From contig DGWK01000030.1 in NCBI GenBank assembly GCA_002395235.1, forward strand, positions 20,252 to 84,251: DNA of 64,000 nucleotides, given 5' to 3'. The notes under the pieces are model-generated. The model had not been told where the DNA came from, made no database searches, and saw only the letters and a program-made list of their open reading frames with translations. A program made the translations under genes and the position numbers. The stretch comes from Lachnospiraceae bacterium UBA4260. Lineage in GTDB: Bacteria; Bacillota; Clostridia; Lachnospirales; Lachnospiraceae. Within the stretch, counting starts at the first letter, position 1. Each line of letters begins with the position of its first letter. Positions 7,606 through 15,089 of this stretch are shown piece after piece.

Positions 7606-9690
7606 TCAGATCTTCTCAAAACGGCAGGTTCCGCCCTTGTAGTTGGGCTCTCTGGAATACTTGTCGTAGTTGGAAGGCGTCAGCTTGTTGCACTCAATGT
7701 AATGGATGGGCGCATAGAGCTGGTCATAGGGTACATTATCCGTGATCTTGACATAGAAGACCGCGTTCTGTCCGTTGACCGAGTAGACGCGGATCTGATC
7801 CATCTCGTGAATGCCGTTCTCCTGCGCCAGCTTCGTATTCATATACAGATAAGCCTTGCTCACGGAGACGTCCTCGACGAACTTGACCTCCTTGGTGCGG
7901 CTCTGCGTGTGCCACTGGCCTACGGTTCCGCGACCCGTGTTGAATACGAGCGGGAACTCCTCGCACTGTACATAAGGGTTGGGAAGAGGCTCTTCAAACA
8001 TAAAGTTGGCCTTCTGATTGGGCGTGTAGAACTTGCCGTCCGCATAGAGCCTTCTCTCTTCGTCGGCAAACTCCGCCTCTCTTCCCTCCGGATACGGCCA
8101 CTGCCTGCCGTGGGAGCCGGTCAGCTCATCCCACTTCACGCCGCTGAAATCGCAGGGCTTTCCTTTGGAGATCTCGCGCAGCATGTCGAAGCACATCCTG
8201 GGAGTCTCCCACTTCTCGATGGCCTTGCCCATTCCCAGGGCCTTGGCGACTCCGAGAATGCATTCGTAGTCGGAGATCTCGTTCTTTCCGCGGGGAAGGA
8301 CCTGTCTCATAGCGGACATTCTTCTCTCGAGGTTGATGTAGGTGCCCTCTTTCTTGATGCCGGGCACTACGGGGAAGTAAACGGTCGCGTCCTCCGCGCT
8401 CTCGATGGTGTCGTAGATGTCCTGCACCACGAAAAGCTCCAGTTTTTTGACCGCTTCCGCGAAGGTCTCGTTGTTGGTCCAGCTGTGCCTGGGATTGGTG
8501 CACAGGATCCAGAGGCCCTTGATCTCGCCTGCATTGATTCCTTCCACGATCTTGTTGTAAGGGATCGTGGGCTTCTTGGCCACGTGGTCCACATCGATTC
8601 CGGTCAGCTCCGCGATCCTTGCTCTCTCCTTCTCGTCGGTAAAGTCACCGCCCGCGAACAGGCAGGTGGTATTGCTGAAAAGACGGGAGCCCATGGCGTT
8701 GCACTGTCCGGTGATGGAGTTGCCGCCGGTGCCGGGCTTTCCGATATTGCCGGTCATCAGCGCCAGGTTGATGATGGACTGCGCCGTGCGCACTGCCTCG
8801 TAACCCTGGTTGACGCCCATGGTCCACCAGAAGGAAACTGCCTTGCCGTTATGGATCAGATTCACCAGTTCCGTGATCTGCTCTTTGGAGAGGCCCGTCG
8901 TCTCGGATCCTCGCTCCAGAGTGAAGTCCTTGACGAAAGCGGCGAACTCATCGAACTTGTTGGTGTGCGCCTCGATGAACTCGTGGTCGATCCAGTCCTT
9001 CTCGATCAGCATATTGGCGATGGTGTACATCAGGACCAGGTCCGTCCTGGGCTTTAAGCCGTACCAGTAATCCGCGTTCATGGCCGTCTCGGACTTTCTG
9101 GGATCGATGACGATGATCTTGTGTCCGGGCACCTTGTTCTTGCGCACCCGCCCCCATACGATGGGATGAGCCACTACCGGATTGGAACCGATGAAAATGA
9201 GCGTGTCGGACAGCTCCAGGTCCTTGAGCGTATAGCCGGGCGCGTCATAGCCGAAGGTCTGCTTGTGGCCTACTGCGGCGGTCGCCATGCACAGGCGCGT
9301 ATTTCCGTCTACGTTGGTCTGCAGGTAGTTTCTCATCACATGGCCGAAAATAGCGAACTCTTCCAGAGTCAGCTGCCCTGTGCTGATGCCGGCGACGCTC
9401 TCCGTCCCGTATTTGGCCTGCAGCTCTTTAAGCTTGTCGGCGACATAAGTAAATCCCTCGTCCCAGGAGACCTCTTTCATGGTCCCGTCCGCCTGCCGGA
9501 TCTTGGGGAGCGCATCCGGTTTCACCGTTGTCTGCTGCTTGCTCAGCGACAGCCCCTTGATGCAGCTGAATCCGTCATTGACGGGATATCCCTTTGTAGG
9601 GATCGTCCTGACGATCCGGCCGTCTTCGACGCAGAAATCCAGATTACAGTCAATCGCGCAGAAATTGCAGGTTGATTGCACTCGTTTCAT
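7606..9690 (-). CDS. Molybdopterin oxidoreductase, probable cytoplasmic nitrate reductase catalytic subunit (Nas/Nap-like)
   Basis: A 694-residue Mo-bisMGD enzyme. The N-terminal 4Fe-4S motif is CNFCAIDCNLDFCV with a later FSCIKG. The Mo-ligand region reads NTRLCMATAAVGHKQTFG, like the CMAS/CMSS cysteine region of Nap and Nas nitrate reductases and unlike the selenocysteine region of formate dehydrogenase H. FIGSNPVVAHPIVWGRV and FWWTMGVNQGYEAVRTAQSIINL are further nitrate-reductase-like stretches, and the molydopterin-dinucleotide-binding domain ends with HYIECNKLTPSNYD. No Tat signal is present. The start is taken at the ATG at 9690, because GGAGG lies just before it; an ATG at 9702 overlaps that site. 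It is the first gene of the operon, facing the Crp/Fnr gene. Other MopB substrates cannot be fully excluded. Confidence 0.8.
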   Translation of the reverse strand: MKRVQSTCNFCAIDCNLDFCVEDGRIVRTIPTKGYPVNDGFSCIKGLSLSKQQTTVKPDALPKIRQADGTMKEVSWDEGFTYVADKLKELQAKYGTESVAGISTGQLTLEEFAIFGHVMRNYLQTNVDGNTRLCMATAAVGHKQTFGYDAPGYTLKDLELSDTLIFIGSNPVVAHPIVWGRVRKNKVPGHKIIVIDPRKSETAMNADYWYGLKPRTDLVLMYTIANMLIEKDWIDHEFIEAHTNKFDEFAAFVKDFTLERGSETTGLSKEQITELVNLIHNGKAVSFWWTMGVNQGYEAVRTAQSIINLALMTGNIGKPGTGGNSITGQCNAMGSRLFSNTTCLFAGGDFTDEKERARIAELTGIDVDHVAKKPTIPYNKIVEGINAGEIKGLWILCTNPRHSWTNNETFAEAVKKLELFVVQDIYDTIESAEDATVYFPVVPGIKKEGTYINLERRMSAMRQVLPRGKNEISDYECILGVAKALGMGKAIEKWETPRMCFDMLREISKGKPCDFSGVKWDELTGSHGRQWPYPEGREAEFADEERRLYADGKFYTPNQKANFMFEEPLPNPYVQCEEFPLVFNTGRGTVGQWHTQSRTKEVKFVEDVSVSKAYLYMNTKLAQENGIHEMDQIRVYSVNGQNAVFYVKITDNVPYDQLYAPIHYIECNKLTPSNYDKYSREPNYKGGTCRFEKI

Positions 9691-9837
9691 TGTTTCCTCC
9701 ATTCTGTATTACTGTTCGGCCTCGATAGCGAAAGTCAGTGTCTGTATATGACTGAACAGTTTTGTTTTCAGTTCCCGTACTCTCTGTTTTGGTTAGTTTG
9801 CACATTCTAACCGCTTTTTGTCCGCATAGTTTTATTT

Positions 9838-9879
9838 ATTATACCATGTCAGTGGTAAATACTACGTTGCGCACGCAAC
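9838..9879 (-). promoter_or_regulatory. Promoter of the nitrate/sulfite reductase operon
   Basis: The minus strand has an extended -10, TGGTATAAT, with TATAAT at 9843-9838, and no clear -35. The palindrome at 9866-9879 is centred about 41.5 nt upstream of the expected transcription start near 9831, the classic class II activator position for Crp/Fnr proteins. Confidence 0.6.
9866..9879. promoter_or_regulatory. Palindromic operator, likely for the adjacent Crp/Fnr protein
   Basis: GTTGCG-CA-CGCAAC is a perfect inverted repeat of 6 bp arms around 2 bp. It activates-position for the minus-strand promoter and overlaps the -35 of the plus-strand crp/fnr-type gene, so one site could activate the operon and repress the regulator. 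Confidence 0.55.
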
Positions 9880-9895
9880 ACCGGCATACTATAAT
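9867..9895 (+). promoter_or_regulatory. Promoter of the Crp/Fnr-family regulator gene
   Basis: TTGCGC, a 17-nt spacer and TATAAT at 9890-9895, about 40 nt upstream of the start codon. The -35 lies inside the GTTGCGCACGCAAC palindrome. Confidence 0.6.
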
Positions 9896-9934
9896 AGTTC
9901 AGGTTGTTCACACAGGAAATATTTGGAGGTGAGT

Positions 9935-10609
9935 ATGAAAGATTTGGTCATCCGGGCCTTTGAAACACACCCGATGTTTGAAGGGATCTCCCCGGACAAT
10001 TGCGTGACCATGATCAATTGTCTGGGATGCATAAAAAAGACATATGAAAAAGATCAGATCATCTCCGCGAAGGAAGTATTCGCAAGACAAATCGGAATCG
10101 TGATCAGCGGCTGCGTCTACACCGTTCAGGAGGATGTGTGGGGGCGCTGCACCTTCCTCTCCTACACGGGGGAAGACGGCATCTTCGGAGAAGTGCTGAT
10201 CGGCGGGTCGGCGGCGGAGCGCGGGATCGTCTTTAAAGCCGCTGAACCTACCGCTGTCCTCTACCTGCCGGCGGACCGGATCCTGCATCCCTGCAGGAAC
10301 TCCTGCCCCTTCCATCATCAGCTCTCGCGCAACCTCTTCCACATGATCAGCAACAAGAATGCGGCCCTCACGGAGAAAATAGAGATCACTTCCAAGTCCT
10401 CTCTGAGGGAGAAGGTCCTGGCTTACCTCTCCATCGAGTCCCGCCGCAACGGCTCCACCAGCTTCAAGATCCCTCTGGGCAGAGCGGAAATGGCCGACTA
10501 CCTGTGCACGAACCGGAGTGCGCTCTCCAGGGAGCTGGCCAGGATGAAGCAGGATGGGATCATTGAATATGAGGGAAGGGCTTTTCGGATACTTAATGCG
10601 CAGATGTGA
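9935..10609 (+). CDS. Crp/Fnr-family transcriptional regulator
   Basis: A 224-residue regulator with an N-terminal cyclic-nucleotide-binding-like jelly roll (GIVISGCVYTVQEDVWG, FGEVLIGG) and a C-terminal winged helix (IPLGRAEMADYLCTNRSALSRELARMKQDGIIEYEG). The GEVL motif lacks the RTA residues that bind cAMP. Cysteines at about 16, 32, 50, 73 and the CRNSCPFHH group near 120 could hold a metal, haem or cluster, which is inference. The ATG at 9935 has GGAGG five nt upstream; the in-frame TTG at 9923 would put that site inside the gene. It is divergent from the nitrate/sulfite reductase operon and probably controls it in response to nitrite, NO or redox state. Confidence 0.88.
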   Translation: MKDLVIRAFETHPMFEGISPDNCVTMINCLGCIKKTYEKDQIISAKEVFARQIGIVISGCVYTVQEDVWGRCTFLSYTGEDGIFGEVLIGGSAAERGIVFKAAEPTAVLYLPADRILHPCRNSCPFHHQLSRNLFHMISNKNAALTEKIEITSKSSLREKVLAYLSIESRRNGSTSFKIPLGRAEMADYLCTNRSALSRELARMKQDGIIEYEGRAFRILNAQM

Positions 10610-10613
10610 GGAT

Positions 10614-10682
10614 GTGACAGGGGGACGTATCAACTGACACATTTTGTTCCAAAATGTGTCAGTTGATACGTCCCCCTGTCAC
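10614..10682. repeat. Long perfect hairpin (33-bp arms), REP-like; possible bidirectional terminator
   Basis: A 33-bp inverted repeat with a 3-nt loop begins GTGACAGGGGGACGTATC and ends with its exact complement. It fills the space between the convergent ends of the regulator (10609) and the GPH transporter (10699). Without U-tracts it may stop transcripts by structure alone, or be a copy of a mobile palindromic repeat. Confidence 0.75.
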
Positions 10683-10698
10683 TCCGGCAGATATTACA

Positions 10699-12054
10699 TT
10701 ATTCTTTCGGCACAATAATGCCCAAAATCTTCTCCTCATTGTAGCGGGACAGAATCAGCGCGCCCGCCAGGCAGATCACAGCGGCAGAGACAGCCGCGAT
10801 CCGGTAGCCCAGCCCGGTCTCGGGACCGATGCTGGCGAAAGCTGTAAAGATCAGCATCGCAATACTCTGGCCGAATTTGAACGCGAACGTTCTTGCCGCG
10901 AAGAACATGCCCTCGCGGTTCTCTCCCGTCATCACGGCGTCCGCCTCCGCGATGTCCGCTACGATGGCCTGGGGCAAAATACCAAGGATCGCCATGGGGA
11001 ATGCCGCCGCGCAGACGATGATAATGCCGAACACGAGGCCGGATCCGCCAAGAAGGCCCGAAACTGCCGTGATCATGTACACGATGGACAGGCCCACAAA
11101 GCCGATCAGAACCAGCTTCTTCTTGTTCATGCGGTGGGCCAGGCTGTTGACCGGCATATAGCAGGCAAAAGACAGAAGCGTCATGGCTACGTAAAGGATG
11201 GTGGTAAAGGTCTCCGGCAGCTTCATCAGGGATGTGATGAAGAAGGGAAGGCCCGTCTGGAAGATGGTCAGGCCGAGGAAGTACAGCACGTCGCTCCCCA
11301 CGAAAGTGCGGAAATCGCCGTTCTTAAAGGTCTTGATCAGCGAAGTGAAAGCGTCGTCCTCGGAAGGAACCGTGTGCACGTATTCCTTCTCGTTAATGGT
11401 GAATGTGGGCACCAGCAGGGCGACCAGTCCGATCGCCGCCAGAATCGCGAAGGTGACCCGGATCGCCATGACTCTTCCCATGGAGGGCTCCAGCGCGCCC
11501 CAGATGAAAGGAGCCGCATAGCCGATGGCGGAGCCCAGCAGGAAAGTCACCGAGATATAGGTCGAAATACTGATTCTCGTGTCCTGCGTCGTTCCAAGTT
11601 CAGAGATCAGCGCGTTGTAGGGCGTGCAGTAGGTCGTCATGAACAGGTAGAACAGAAGGAGCGTCACCAAAAGCCAGATGCAGTTCACTGTGGAGATCGC
11701 ATTGACCGGCGCCCAGAACACCAGGACTGTGATCAGAGCGAAGGGGACCGCGATTTTTTGCATGAACGGAATTCTGCGCCCCTTGGGATTCTGCGATCTG
11801 TCGGAGAGGTTGGCGATCATGGGATCTGTTATGGCGTCGAACACTCTGCCCAGCGCCGCTATGCCGCCGATCACGGTGGCGATTCCCAGGATCACTCTTC
11901 CCTGGGGGATGAACAGCGTCTGTCCGGCCGCGATCGAGTCCGCGTCGGGCTGATAGAAATAGACCAGCCAGTTTGTGATCAGCGCCGAGAGCAGCGACCA
12001 TCCGAACTGACCGATTGCGAAACACCACATTTTGCCTTTACTTATTGTCTTCAT
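10699..12054 (-). CDS. GPH-family (MelB-like) cation symporter
   Basis: A 451-residue membrane protein of the glycoside-pentoside-hexuronide:cation symporter family (MFS_2), about 12 membrane spans. The diagnostic cytoplasmic loop FDAITDPMIANLSDRSQNPKGRR is present near residues 69-92 (quoted in part: FDAITDPMIANLSDR), and the second-half motif QAIVADIAEADAVMTGENREG is near 372-392. The substrate is usually a sugar or glycoside, but the family is broad. It is the last gene of a four-gene operon with a TAXI binding protein, a GltS permease and a 62-residue peptide, 20 nt after the peptide gene, so its substrate may be linked to that system. RBS AAAGGAAG precedes the ATG at 12054. Confidence 0.85.
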   Translation of the reverse strand: MKTISKGKMWCFAIGQFGWSLLSALITNWLVYFYQPDADSIAAGQTLFIPQGRVILGIATVIGGIAALGRVFDAITDPMIANLSDRSQNPKGRRIPFMQKIAVPFALITVLVFWAPVNAISTVNCIWLLVTLLLFYLFMTTYCTPYNALISELGTTQDTRISISTYISVTFLLGSAIGYAAPFIWGALEPSMGRVMAIRVTFAILAAIGLVALLVPTFTINEKEYVHTVPSEDDAFTSLIKTFKNGDFRTFVGSDVLYFLGLTIFQTGLPFFITSLMKLPETFTTILYVAMTLLSFACYMPVNSLAHRMNKKKLVLIGFVGLSIVYMITAVSGLLGGSGLVFGIIIVCAAAFPMAILGILPQAIVADIAEADAVMTGENREGMFFAARTFAFKFGQSIAMLIFTAFASIGPETGLGYRIAAVSAAVICLAGALILSRYNEEKILGIIVPKE

Positions 12055-12074
12055 TGTTGTCTTCCTTTTCTGTC

Positions 12075-12263
12075 TTATTTCTTTTTCTTCCGGTGGATAT
12101 GGATCTCCGGAATCGCCACGTTGTCATAGTCAATATCTTTTTTCTGCCGCTCTTTATTTTCTTCGGCTTCCGTTTTATTCTGCTTCTCCTCAAAGCTGTC
12201 CGTGTGCAGTTCGGGCACGGCTACATTGTCGCTGTCCAGATGCAGCAATTTTTTGAAATTCAT
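12075..12263 (-). CDS. Small charged protein with a duplicated DNVA(V/I)PE(L/I)H motif
   Basis: A 62-residue protein starting MNFKKLLHLDSDN at the ATG at 12263, with AGGAGG ten nt upstream. It contains SDNVAVPELH near residue 11 and YDNVAIPEIHIH near residue 45, joined by a highly charged helix-like EEKQNKTEAEENKERQKK and ending in RKKKK. No signal peptide or membrane segment. It lies 20 nt after the GltS gene and 20 nt before the GPH gene, so it is translated from the same message. I do not recognise a family. The duplicated motif suggests a two-site adaptor or a cytoplasmic regulator of one of the flanking transporters, which is inference. Confidence 0.7.
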   Translation of the reverse strand: MNFKKLLHLDSDNVAVPELHTDSFEEKQNKTEAEENKERQKKDIDYDNVAIPEIHIHRKKKK

Positions 12264-12283
12264 ATCTGTTCCACCTCCTGTGG

Positions 12284-13477
12284 TCAAACGAGGTTAATGA
12301 AAAATGTGATGACAAGTGAATTGATAAAATCCGCAAAAAGGCTTCCGACGATCGGGATCAGAAGATACGCTTTGATCGAAGGCGCGTACTTATCGCAGAT
12401 CGCCTGCATATTGGCCATCGCGTTGGGCGTGGCGCCCATGCCGAAGCCGCAGGTGCCGGCCGTGATCACGGCGGCGTCGTAATCCGCTCCCATGAATCGG
12501 AAGATCACGAATCTCGCATAAATATACATGAAGACCAGCTGGACCAGGAGCAGAATTACCAGCGGAAGGGCCAGCGCTGCCAGCTGCCATATTTTGAGCG
12601 TGATCATGGCAATGCCGAGGAAAAGCGACAGGCAGATACCGCCCAGGTCATTGATCTCGCCCATGTAGATCTTAATCTTGCCGGTGGCTTCACCGACATT
12701 TCGGATGATGGCGGCTACGATCATGGCTCCGATGTAGACGGGGAAAGTCATACCCGTCTTGGTGAGCAGCGCGGAGACCAGCGTCCCGAGGCCCACCGTG
12801 ACGCACAGCTCGAAGACGGCCGGCGCATAGTTGTCGAAGTGCCTGACATGCTGCTCTTCATCTTCGTCAAAAATCTCAACATCTTCGTCCTCTTTGACGG
12901 TCTTCAGAAGGTCGAATTTTTTGATCAGGGAATTGCCCAGGGGCCCTCCGATCAAGCTTCCAGCGATCAGACCGAAGGTGGCCGCCGCCGTGGCGATGGT
13001 GGTCGCGCCTTCAATACCGAAGTCCTCGATGACCGGTCCGAATGCGCCCGCTGTTCCGTGTCCGCCCACCATGGGGACCGAGCCGGTACACATGCCGACC
13101 AGCGGATGAACGCCCAGCACGCGGGAGACCCCCACTGCGAGCGCATTCTGGAGGATGATCAGCACAATGACCTGCAGCAGGAAAATGATCAGGTCCTTGC
13201 CGCCCTCCTTCAGAACCGCGAGATTGGCCTGGAATCCGACGGAAGTAAAGAAGAACACCATGCAGATCTCCCGGAAAGTGTCGTCGTAGATGAACTCGAC
13301 GATCCCGGTCACATACAGAATACAGGAAACAATGGCTACTACAAGTCCGCCGACGACCGGCGCCGGAATACAGAAGGTCTCCAGAAAACGGATCTTCTTT
13401 CTCAGAAATTGCCCCAGCATAAGAACGCCGACGGCGATCGCCAGCGTAAGGTATTTATTTATTTCGATTGAAATCAT
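12284..13477 (-). CDS. GltS-type sodium/glutamate symporter family permease
   Basis: A 397-residue integral membrane protein of the ESS/GltS family with two repeated halves. Visible are FCIPAPVVGGLVVAI near 37, VGGHGTAGAFGPVIEDFG near 128 and, in the second half, TCGFGMGATPNAMANMQAI near 343. These glycine-rich stretches are the re-entrant ion/substrate motifs of GltS. The start is the ATG at 13477, which overlaps the TGA of the TAXI gene as ATGA, with GGAGAG upstream. Overlap with a binding-protein gene points to a binding-protein-assisted secondary transporter rather than a lone GltS. A long cytoplasmic acidic insert (KEDEDVEIFDEDEEQ) lies mid-protein. Confidence 0.88.
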   Translation of the reverse strand: MISIEINKYLTLAIAVGVLMLGQFLRKKIRFLETFCIPAPVVGGLVVAIVSCILYVTGIVEFIYDDTFREICMVFFFTSVGFQANLAVLKEGGKDLIIFLLQVIVLIILQNALAVGVSRVLGVHPLVGMCTGSVPMVGGHGTAGAFGPVIEDFGIEGATTIATAAATFGLIAGSLIGGPLGNSLIKKFDLLKTVKEDEDVEIFDEDEEQHVRHFDNYAPAVFELCVTVGLGTLVSALLTKTGMTFPVYIGAMIVAAIIRNVGEATGKIKIYMGEINDLGGICLSLFLGIAMITLKIWQLAALALPLVILLLVQLVFMYIYARFVIFRFMGADYDAAVITAGTCGFGMGATPNAMANMQAICDKYAPSIKAYLLIPIVGSLFADFINSLVITFFINLV

Positions 13478-14457
13478 CACTGCTCTCCTTTCTCTCCGTC
13501 TGCTTCGATGGCTATGCCGCACTCTTTATAGTACTGCGCCGCACCGGGGTGAAAAGGAATTGTGATCGACTCCACCGCTTTATCCTCTCTGAGGTCGAGC
13601 TCTACGGGAACCGCTCCGTTGATCGCGTCTTTTTCTTTGAAGAGCGCCGCCGTGATGTCGTAGACCTGCTCCTCCTGCAGCTTGTCCGAGGCGAGGAGCA
13701 CCGACTGTACAGCCAGTGTCGTGACGTCGCTTTCCTGCCCGTTATACGTTCCTGCAGGAATCACGGTCTCCGTATAGAACTGATAAGTCCTTGTCAAAAG
13801 ACCGCACTGCTGCCTGCCCAGCGACACAAGCCTGACAGACTCTTCCTTGGCAAGGTCCGTTATTACCTGGGCCGGCGCACCCGCCGTACAGAACATGGCG
13901 TCAATGGCGCCGGAGCGCAGCGCGTTCACGGCTTCCGTATAAGTCATATTCTGAACAGTCAGCATATTGGACGTAAGCCCGTAGACCTGCAGGATCTGCG
14001 CTGCATTCTTCTGTGTGCCGGAATCCGCTTCCCCCACGCTGACGGTCTTTCCGGCAAGATCTTCCACACTTACGATCTGAGAGTCCGCTCGCACGACGAG
14101 CTGGACCGGCTCCGGATAGAGCGCCGCGACCGCGGAATATCCCCTTATGGCCTGCGTGTCCAGCGTGCCGTTGTACATCTCGTCGATCACATCGGACTGC
14201 GCGAACGCAAGCTCAAGATAGTCCTGTGAGAGCAGACGGATATTGGCCGCGGAGCCCGCCGTCGTCTTCACCTCGGTCTCTATCTTATAGGGATCCCCGG
14301 AAAGGGTCTCCGACAGAGCATGTCCCAGAGAGTTGTAATTGCCGCCCTCTCCCGCTGTTCCGATCCGCAGTCTGTCCTTGCTTCCGCACGCCGTCACAGA
14401 TGCGAGGACCATGAGCAGGGTCAGTGCGATCGCTGCTTTCATTCTTATTGTTTTCAC
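13477..14457 (-). CDS. TAXI-family solute-binding lipoprotein
   Basis: A 326-residue TRAP-associated extracytoplasmic immunogenic (TAXI) protein. The signal peptide ends in lipobox VTAC near residue 22, so it is anchored outside the membrane. LRIGTAGEGGNYNSLGHAL, AFAQSDVIDEMYNGT, VSVGEADSGTQKNAAQIL and the C-terminal IPFHPGAAQYYKE are family features. The start chosen is a GTG at 14457 with GGGGGG six nt upstream; an ATG 36 nt further out has none. TAXI proteins normally serve TRAP membrane subunits, absent here. The gene overlaps a GltS permease gene by four nt, so the pair should form one transporter, perhaps for glutamate or another dicarboxylate. Confidence 0.88.
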   Translation of the reverse strand: MKTIRMKAAIALTLLMVLASVTACGSKDRLRIGTAGEGGNYNSLGHALSETLSGDPYKIETEVKTTAGSAANIRLLSQDYLELAFAQSDVIDEMYNGTLDTQAIRGYSAVAALYPEPVQLVVRADSQIVSVEDLAGKTVSVGEADSGTQKNAAQILQVYGLTSNMLTVQNMTYTEAVNALRSGAIDAMFCTAGAPAQVITDLAKEESVRLVSLGRQQCGLLTRTYQFYTETVIPAGTYNGQESDVTTLAVQSVLLASDKLQEEQVYDITAALFKEKDAINGAVPVELDLREDKAVESITIPFHPGAAQYYKECGIAIEADGEKGEQ

Positions 14458-14525
14458 AAATTTCCCCCCTTTTTTTAGTTTAGATACTACCATTATCTAC
14501 CATTTTGCGGTGGAGTGCAAATAAG

Positions 14526-14566
14526 TAAAAGGCCCGGTAACCTTCTCAGGTCTACCGGGCCTTGCG
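14526..14566 (-). terminator. Terminator after the HD-domain gene
   Basis: AGGCCCGGTA and TACCGGGCCT form a 10-bp stem followed on the minus strand by TTTTACTTATT, about 15 nt past the HD gene stop. Confidence 0.8.
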
Positions 14567-14580
14567 CCGTGCATAACTTT

Positions 14581-15081
14581 CTATTTTTTGACAAATTCTT
14601 TGAAATAATCAACAACCTTTTTCACTCTTATAACCTCCGGCTTTGAGAACTCCACAGCCGCCACGTCCTTGTCAGCCAGGCTGACCAGGATGGCCTCCTT
14701 GGACTTGGGCGGGTGTCCCAGAGTCAGCGGCCACATGTGCGACCGGATGATATTTTTCTCCTTTTCGGAAAGGTGAAAATCCTTGTCCGCCTTCTCCATC
14801 GCGATCTGGGGATGAGAAGTTCCGTGCTGAAAAGGAGTCAGTCCTTCCTTCTTGATATCATACTGATAATAGTCGTGCAGCATCGCGCCGCGCGCCAGCT
14901 CTCTCTCGTCAATATCCCAGCCCAGCTTCTCGGCAAACTCAAAGCTCCTCATCGCCACAGCCAGGCAGTGCGCCAGCGTATTGCTGCCGTGGTGCTGCGG
15001 GAATGCGCCGAGCTTTAAAATCCTGGGATCATGCAGAAGCTTCTTTACTTCTTCGGTAAACAATTTCTTGTCATTTGTCAA
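14581..15081 (-). CDS. HD-domain phosphohydrolase
   Basis: A 166-residue protein built almost entirely of an HD metal-dependent phosphohydrolase domain: NTLAHCLAVAMRSFEFAEKLG gives the first His, ARGAMLHDYYQYD the HD pair, and SHMWPLTLGHPP with LVSLADKDVAAVE the later His and Asp. Small YqeK/YfbR-like HD proteins act on nucleotides, but the substrate here is unknown. The start is a TTG at 15081 with a purine-rich GAGAGAGG upstream inside the end of nhaC, eight nt after its stop, so the two genes are probably coupled. Confidence 0.8.
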   Translation of the reverse strand: MTNDKKLFTEEVKKLLHDPRILKLGAFPQHHGSNTLAHCLAVAMRSFEFAEKLGWDIDERELARGAMLHDYYQYDIKKEGLTPFQHGTSHPQIAMEKADKDFHLSEKEKNIIRSHMWPLTLGHPPKSKEAILVSLADKDVAAVEFSKPEVIRVKKVVDYFKEFVKK

Positions 15082-15089
15082 CGTGCCAT

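Noticed and set aside
7606..9690. Formate dehydrogenase for the molybdopterin protein
   Set aside because: The Mo-ligand region reads LCMATAAVG as in nitrate reductases, and no selenocysteine UGA is present in the frame.
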